NCBI GenBank assembly: GCA_950097015.1
Contig: CATNEN010000032.1
Coordinates: 682,001-746,000 of the forward strand
Direction of reading: 5' to 3'
DNA: 64,000 nucleotides
Origin: Macrostomum hystrix
Lineage: Eukaryota; Platyhelminthes; Macrostomidae
Positions 59,581 to 64,000 of this stretch are shown piece after piece (within the stretch, counting starts at the first letter, position 1; each line of letters begins with the position of its first letter). Position numbers and translations under genes: made by a program. The notes under the pieces are model-generated. The model was not told the DNA's origin and searched no databases. It worked only from the letters and a program-made list of their open reading frames with translations.

Positions 59581-60410
59581 TTCGGCCGTGAATGACCTTG
59601 CTGGAATGTTGTGTCGTCTGAAATAAATTATATAGCATTTAAAAAGTGTCATCATTTAATCTACTGGATGACGTTTTCAAATTCATTTCTTTCTGTAAGG
59701 TGGTACTTTTCTATGCAAGCATTAACTGTATTTTTTATCCTGTTACATTCAGACACCGAATGGAAATTTAGCTGTTTACTAAATCTGTGATTTTAAGCCT
59801 GTAAAATGTCTAAAACTGTAATATTCAGTCATCAATAACATTCATACATTTCAAATGCACATTATAAGCAGAATTGGGTTGAGCAAATAAATAAAAAAGA
59901 TAAACTTACAAATTTTGCAATTGTCCCAGTCCATGATTTATTGCCGTCCATAAAAACAACTCTACTACCTCCTTTCAAATCGTTTGTTTGTTTATCAATG
60001 GACTTAAGCTCATTAAGTAGTCCATCAGAGATGTCATCCCAACTGACCAAGACTTGTACACAAGACAGCAAAGTCCGACATATTGCATTCTCTGGGATAT
60101 TTTTTCCAGCTTCTCTGTTTGCCCTTGTCTATAGACATTAGTAGTGTAGTTGACTAATTAATAGACTATTGCTATCTTAAAATTGTCACAAATAGTTGAA
60201 TGATTAAAAAAAAAATATCGGAATATTTTGTCTAAAATAATAGTAAGGCATTGTAGGCAGTTGCATAGGCAATTTTAGTTTACACTTATTTTCTTACCAC
60301 ATTATTTACATTCCTAGTCATATAACTATTTTTGATTATAATATATAATTTTCTTGCAAAATGAAATGATTGAGTCACAATTAAAACCAAAATTAATGAC
60401 TTGATATTAA

Positions 60411-60520
60411 GCCTTCCATCCCAGTGTGACGGCACCCGTTGGATCAACGTTGGTGCCCGCCGTTGGGTCACCGTTGAATGTGTCCCGAGGGAAATCCGTT
60501 GTATCGACATTGGTCTCCAA
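60411..60520. repeat. Short reiterated CAACG-type motif
   Basis: Phrases such as ggcacccgttggatcaacgt, cgccgttgggtcaccgttga and atccgttgtatcgacattgg repeat at about 20-30 bp. They look like a degenerate tandem or transposon subterminal repeat. No protein is supported. Confidence 0.45.
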
Positions 60521-61450
60521 CGAGCATTTCTCCTCATTTTATACGGTTTAACAACGGCAAAGTTTCTCTTAAAATGTGGATGTCGTAGCTGCATATTATT
60601 TTCCAATTGCCTCCCAGAGGTATCATTATGCCCGAATGTATAAAAATGATAAACGCGGACAAAAAATTTTAGAGGTTCCTTTCTGTTGCACAATCGGGCT
60701 TGCTCTAGCTTTCACGAGCGTGAATTAGACTTTTAAATATAATTAAAATATATTTCGGTACGAAATAGGCATACTTTTAACTCACCAACATCACTTGGAA
60801 ATTTTTTGTATCTGAACTATCATCATAAAGTACCAATACCATGAATAAAAGTACAGCTACTGTAGTTTTATTTTCTGGACTTTTCCAAATCTTGTATGGA
60901 TGTAGCTTTGGGAGCTATGGTTTTGCAATCTGTTATAAACATTGATGGTCTGCCACTCTATAATAGCTCCATTTTATTTTGTTGGCCAATTTTGATGACA
61001 TTTTCTGGTGTTTTTCGTCCTCTTCCTATTGCAGTTTCCTATTAGTTTTTCCTATAGAAAAATGTAGAGAAAGTATTCAAATTACCATAGCGCTGAACAA
61101 AATAAAACAAATGTATAGCAGGATGTAAACATTGTAAGTAGTAAAGCAATAGCGTACGTCAAGCACCTTTGCAGTTTCAGTATCATTCATCACTGTCACT
61201 AGATATAAATGCGACTACACGCGAGTCCCCGCGAGCCTTTTTCTTCTTCGGCGGCGCGGCCGCAGTGGAAAGCTAACTTTCCGGAGCTTCGGCTTGATTT
61301 GCCTTAGTTCGGCTGCGTCTGTCTTTGCCCAGCTTCAGTGCGGCAATTACGCCCAGCTCAATGTCTCTGTCACTTGGTCGCTCATTGGGTGGATAGAGAG
61401 CATGCGTGGAACCTGCAGGCGATTTGATAGGGAGGAACTTTGTAACATCT

Positions 61451-62704
61451 AAAAGTTTAACCCAATGTAGGTCATATAAGCTAAAATAGAACTAAACGGG
61501 GTAGTATCTTGATAGTTACACAAAAATGATTAAGTATAAAATCCTAGCATGCAATTGCAATACTCATACACGTATAATTTAATAATTTAATAAAGCCTAT
61601 GCGGCGCAGAGTGCTGCTAGCATCGTCACTCTTACAGGTAAGAAGCCTGTCGCCCTGCAATCGTTTAGCAGCAAAAACTAACATAAGTCTGATTAATGTC
61701 AGACACGAGGCTTATATATATAATTATTTAAGAAATCGAGATGGCTGTAATAATATACATTTTAACAATTTTCGGGACAGAAGTGAAGTCTATTTTATTT
61801 TTTTAATATATATTTTTTAGTCGTTACAGCCATTAGAAGAAATCTTAAACAAGAACAAATATTCACTTTGACTAAAATCAAGTCATGAAAGGGAATTTAA
61901 ATTCGCGGCACATTACTAAATCGATTTTTTCTTTACATTATATGGTAAAGCCCGAGTGCTGACTAATTCAAACTCACTTTTGTAGGACTGAGCTGGCTGA
62001 AGACTAAATAAACTTCACTTATGTCCAAAAATGTTAAAATGTATAATCACTACTATCGAGTCTCTTCATTGAGACGATTTGTCAGCGTGTGAAGTAAATG
62101 TCGTGCATCTGCTGAGTCTACCCAGCTATAATTGGGTATCGGTTTTTAGCTGGATAATAATTGAGAAGGCCAGCTTTCTGCAACTTCCGTATAACAAAAA
62201 ATTCTGCTTTTAGCAGGTAAGGGCATTTAGGGGTGGCGTGGCGTTCGTTGAGATGGCTGCCAATATTCGCAGTCTACCACTGTTATTATTCTTGGTGTAA
62301 TAAAACTACATAAAAAGAAAGGCAACTTACTAGGTTTAAGGCCAGCGATGGATCCCGGGCATAATTTGTGTATTCTGTCCAGGTCGAAACAACAGAACCC
62401 TCTTGTGCCACGTCTCAAATTGTAGTGCTAGAGGTCGGTACGCTTGCCTGTGCTCTCATCAGTTCCGCGACGGCCGCCAGGCATGCCGATGTTCTTCGCA
62501 CATTGTACAGGCCAAGGTAGCATAGGCCGAGAGGGGACATGAGATCAACCCCCAGTCTAGCTTCCATTCTTGATTTGAGTGAAGCGAGACCTGCTAAGCC
62601 CTCAGGAAAGTTTAATGACGATGTATCGGCCAAAGAAGAAAGCGCAATGGGCGAGTGTGAGGCAGTGCCTGGCAATCCTGGATTTGTGGACAGCGGGTCC
62701 CGAA
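61451..62704. other. Spacer with one unrecognised ORF
   Basis: Mostly AT-rich with no known motif. The minus-strand frame 62753-62415 (ending near LYNVRRTSACLAAVAELMRA) is open and looks protein-like but matches no family I recognise. It overlaps the start of the LTR-like repeat. Confidence 0.3.
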
Positions 62705-63330
62705 CTCTGCTGCGGGAATCGAGCGGGAATGTGAGCCAGCGGAATTTTTCCAATTTTTAGTAGCCAAATAATCGCGACCCACATAGCAGCTGGCCGCAGA
62801 CCACAATCATTAATCTTAGGGCCGGGCTTGGGGCGGAGGTGAATTAAGTAGCCGCCGATTCCCCTTGCCTCGGATCTGTCTAGTCTCCTGTAGAAGTGAC
62901 TGATCGCGGCCATAGCAATACTGTATGGACTAGTTTAGGTCATAATTCCCCTCCAAACCGCGATCAGATTGTAGGGATCACTCATGCGTCTAGAGTGAGC
63001 ATTAATTCTTCATGTCCCCTTTTCTTTACTGTAACCCGAGCCGAAGCTCGATTATGACCTTTCCCCCTTTAGATACATGTAACGACACTATAGGCAGGTC
63101 GGCGCCTGCGCTTCCCATATCCCGGCGGGATCACAATCATTGGCCGACTGCCGGCAGACGCTCCTAGTGGGGCATCTGGCGATTCTCGCCGCCGCTTCGG
63201 TGGGCAATTGGGGTGGCATAATGCCGACCCGATTCCTCGCTGACAGGCTGGCGAGCATGTGGGTTGCTTTGATGAATGCGGGGTTGACGGAGCTGCAGGA
63301 CTATTTAAGAAAGCGCGCTGCGCTGCCCCT
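62705..63330 (+). repeat. LTR-like dispersed repeat, copy 2
   Basis: Second copy of the repeat at 51755-52400, same orientation. It keeps aaccgcgatcagat, the ctttagatacatgtaa region, aggtcggcgcctgcgcttcc and gcaggactatttaagaaagc. Divergence of roughly 20% implies that the two copies did not insert as LTRs of one recent element. Confidence 0.75.
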
Positions 63331-64000
63331 AGGACAACCTTCCTCCCTTTCAACCTTTTTCCCTGGCTTCCACAAGCCTCCCTGCGAACCTCCCTTTGGA
63401 CCTTCTTCCCCTGTCCGGTCCCGGAACTCGGTTCGTGGACTCTCCCCCTTCTAGTCTAGCACTTAGCCCCTGAGCCTAAAGGCTCCAGAGCATAACTACA
63501 GGTAAATACCTGTTAGATCCCGCAAGCATAAGCCACCTCCTTGGGTGAGCTCCAATTGAGCATCGAGCTCCTTGCAGCCTGGCCCCTTGCCAGCTGTGTT
63601 TAGCAACTCCCTGTCTCGTTCCCCCTTTTATTTGCCCATCCCTGCGAGAGCGACGGCCTGCAGCAAAGTCAGCCAGCATCAGATAAGTAACCCGCGCAGC
63701 GGACACTAATTGTTATCCCTAAGGGATTTATTATTTAGCTAGTGGGGCAATCTGGGCAAGGGCGGTGTTTTAGCCTAATAAACTATTCATTACCAATATG
63801 CCAAACCTTAATAATTAGGCCAATTTAATAACAACCAAACCTTTTTATCATGCTATTCTCTTCTCTTTATTTTATCGTTAGACAGCCTTCAATCATGAGT
63901 GGCTAACTCATTAGGGGGTGGGCTCTGGTGATGCCTAGCTGAAAGCTGCGGCAGGAGGACAACTGTGAGCGCGCATGAGAGTAATAAGGAGCTAGGGATT
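63331..64000. other. Right window edge, nothing recognised
   Basis: Pyrimidine-rich sequence after the TATA-like box of the repeat (perhaps its transcribed part), then AT-rich sequence. No gene or array recognised. Confidence 0.35.

Larger units (their letters stand above)
57117..61450 (-). pseudogene. C2H2 finger plus tyrosine recombinase (Crypton-like) gene, broken
   Basis: Minus-strand coding pieces in one order. About 61450-61200: KFLPIKSPAGSTHALYPPNE, then a PPKKKKARGD basic run. About 60050-59908: VSWDDISDGLLNELKSIDKQ, ending at a good gtaagt donor. About 59620-59150: a segment with 23-aa repeats. About 58860-58700: a C2H2 finger (CPICGLLLKKKNLGSHMVGIH within it). 58660-58400: GVQKVLVGVGITEPLDVI onward. 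58409-57117: a recombinase core with KHKTSHIYGEVRV, GLRHTDYRKFIETKA and LAHKPAVARQSYQ (catalytic H...R, H and Tyr), as in Crypton-type YR proteins. The C-terminus has about ten 14-aa repeats based on SPSRASEPAKRAK. Frame breaks near 58700 and 58410 suggest a decayed copy, though unseen introns could explain one. Upstream exon membership is inferred. Confidence 0.65.

Noticed and set aside
62415-62753. 112-codon minus-strand frame as a gene
   Set aside because: No recognised domain or splice partners, and it overlaps the dispersed repeat; left as unassigned.
51755-63330. One full-length LTR retrotransposon with these repeats as its two LTRs
   Set aside because: The two copies differ by roughly 20% and the interval has no gag, protease, RT or integrase, only unrelated elements.

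Overview
This window looks like nuclear DNA of a metazoan, probably a spiralian or flatworm-like invertebrate; the exact taxon is a guess. Evidence for this: a eukaryotic tRNA-Lys(CTT), spliced genes with GT-AG introns, orthologues of animal proteins (DNase II, COP9 signalosome subunit 7, katanin p80), and many eukaryotic transposon superfamilies. There are no bacterial operons and no CRISPR array. Nothing was computed: exon borders were read by eye from splice motifs, phase and remembered family conservation.

Layout. 1-600: two abutting minisatellites. 1181-1253: tRNA-Lys. 2023-3822 and 8656-10336: two tandem DNase II paralogues on the plus strand, each with a C-terminal transmembrane tail. 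They are nearly identical over about 1.23 kb (exons 1-2 plus the intron between) but diverged in the last exon and at the 5' end. A 1.1-kb satellite and a decayed LINE lie between them. 12398-18614: COPS7, minus strand, three exons; its introns hold a 1-kb minisatellite, a MITE-like repeat and a Merlin transposon. 21129-27793: KATNB1 (katanin p80), minus strand, seven exons encoding 716 aa; its introns hold a 22-bp satellite and a 1.5-kb foldback element.

From 28 kb to the right end nearly everything recognisable is mobile DNA. In order: an RT fragment, a 21-bp array, an inverted-repeat element with a protease-like fragment, a Mutator-like element with a PHD finger, a Merlin fossil, a LINE split by a 9.77-kb CACTA/EnSpm-type transposon (37788-47557, 3-bp TSD), a ZMYM/TTF-type hAT element (52740-55621, 8-bp TSD), a broken tyrosine-recombinase (Crypton-like) gene with a C2H2 finger, and two copies of an LTR-like dispersed repeat.

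The three host genes act independently (DNA degradation in lysosome or at membranes, cullin deneddylation, microtubule severing). The most unusual element is the CACTA transposon. Besides its transposase it carries a phase-consistent seven-exon accessory gene of about 757 aa that joins a B-box-like zinc finger, amplified alanine-rich exons, a coiled coil and a C-terminal BEN domain.
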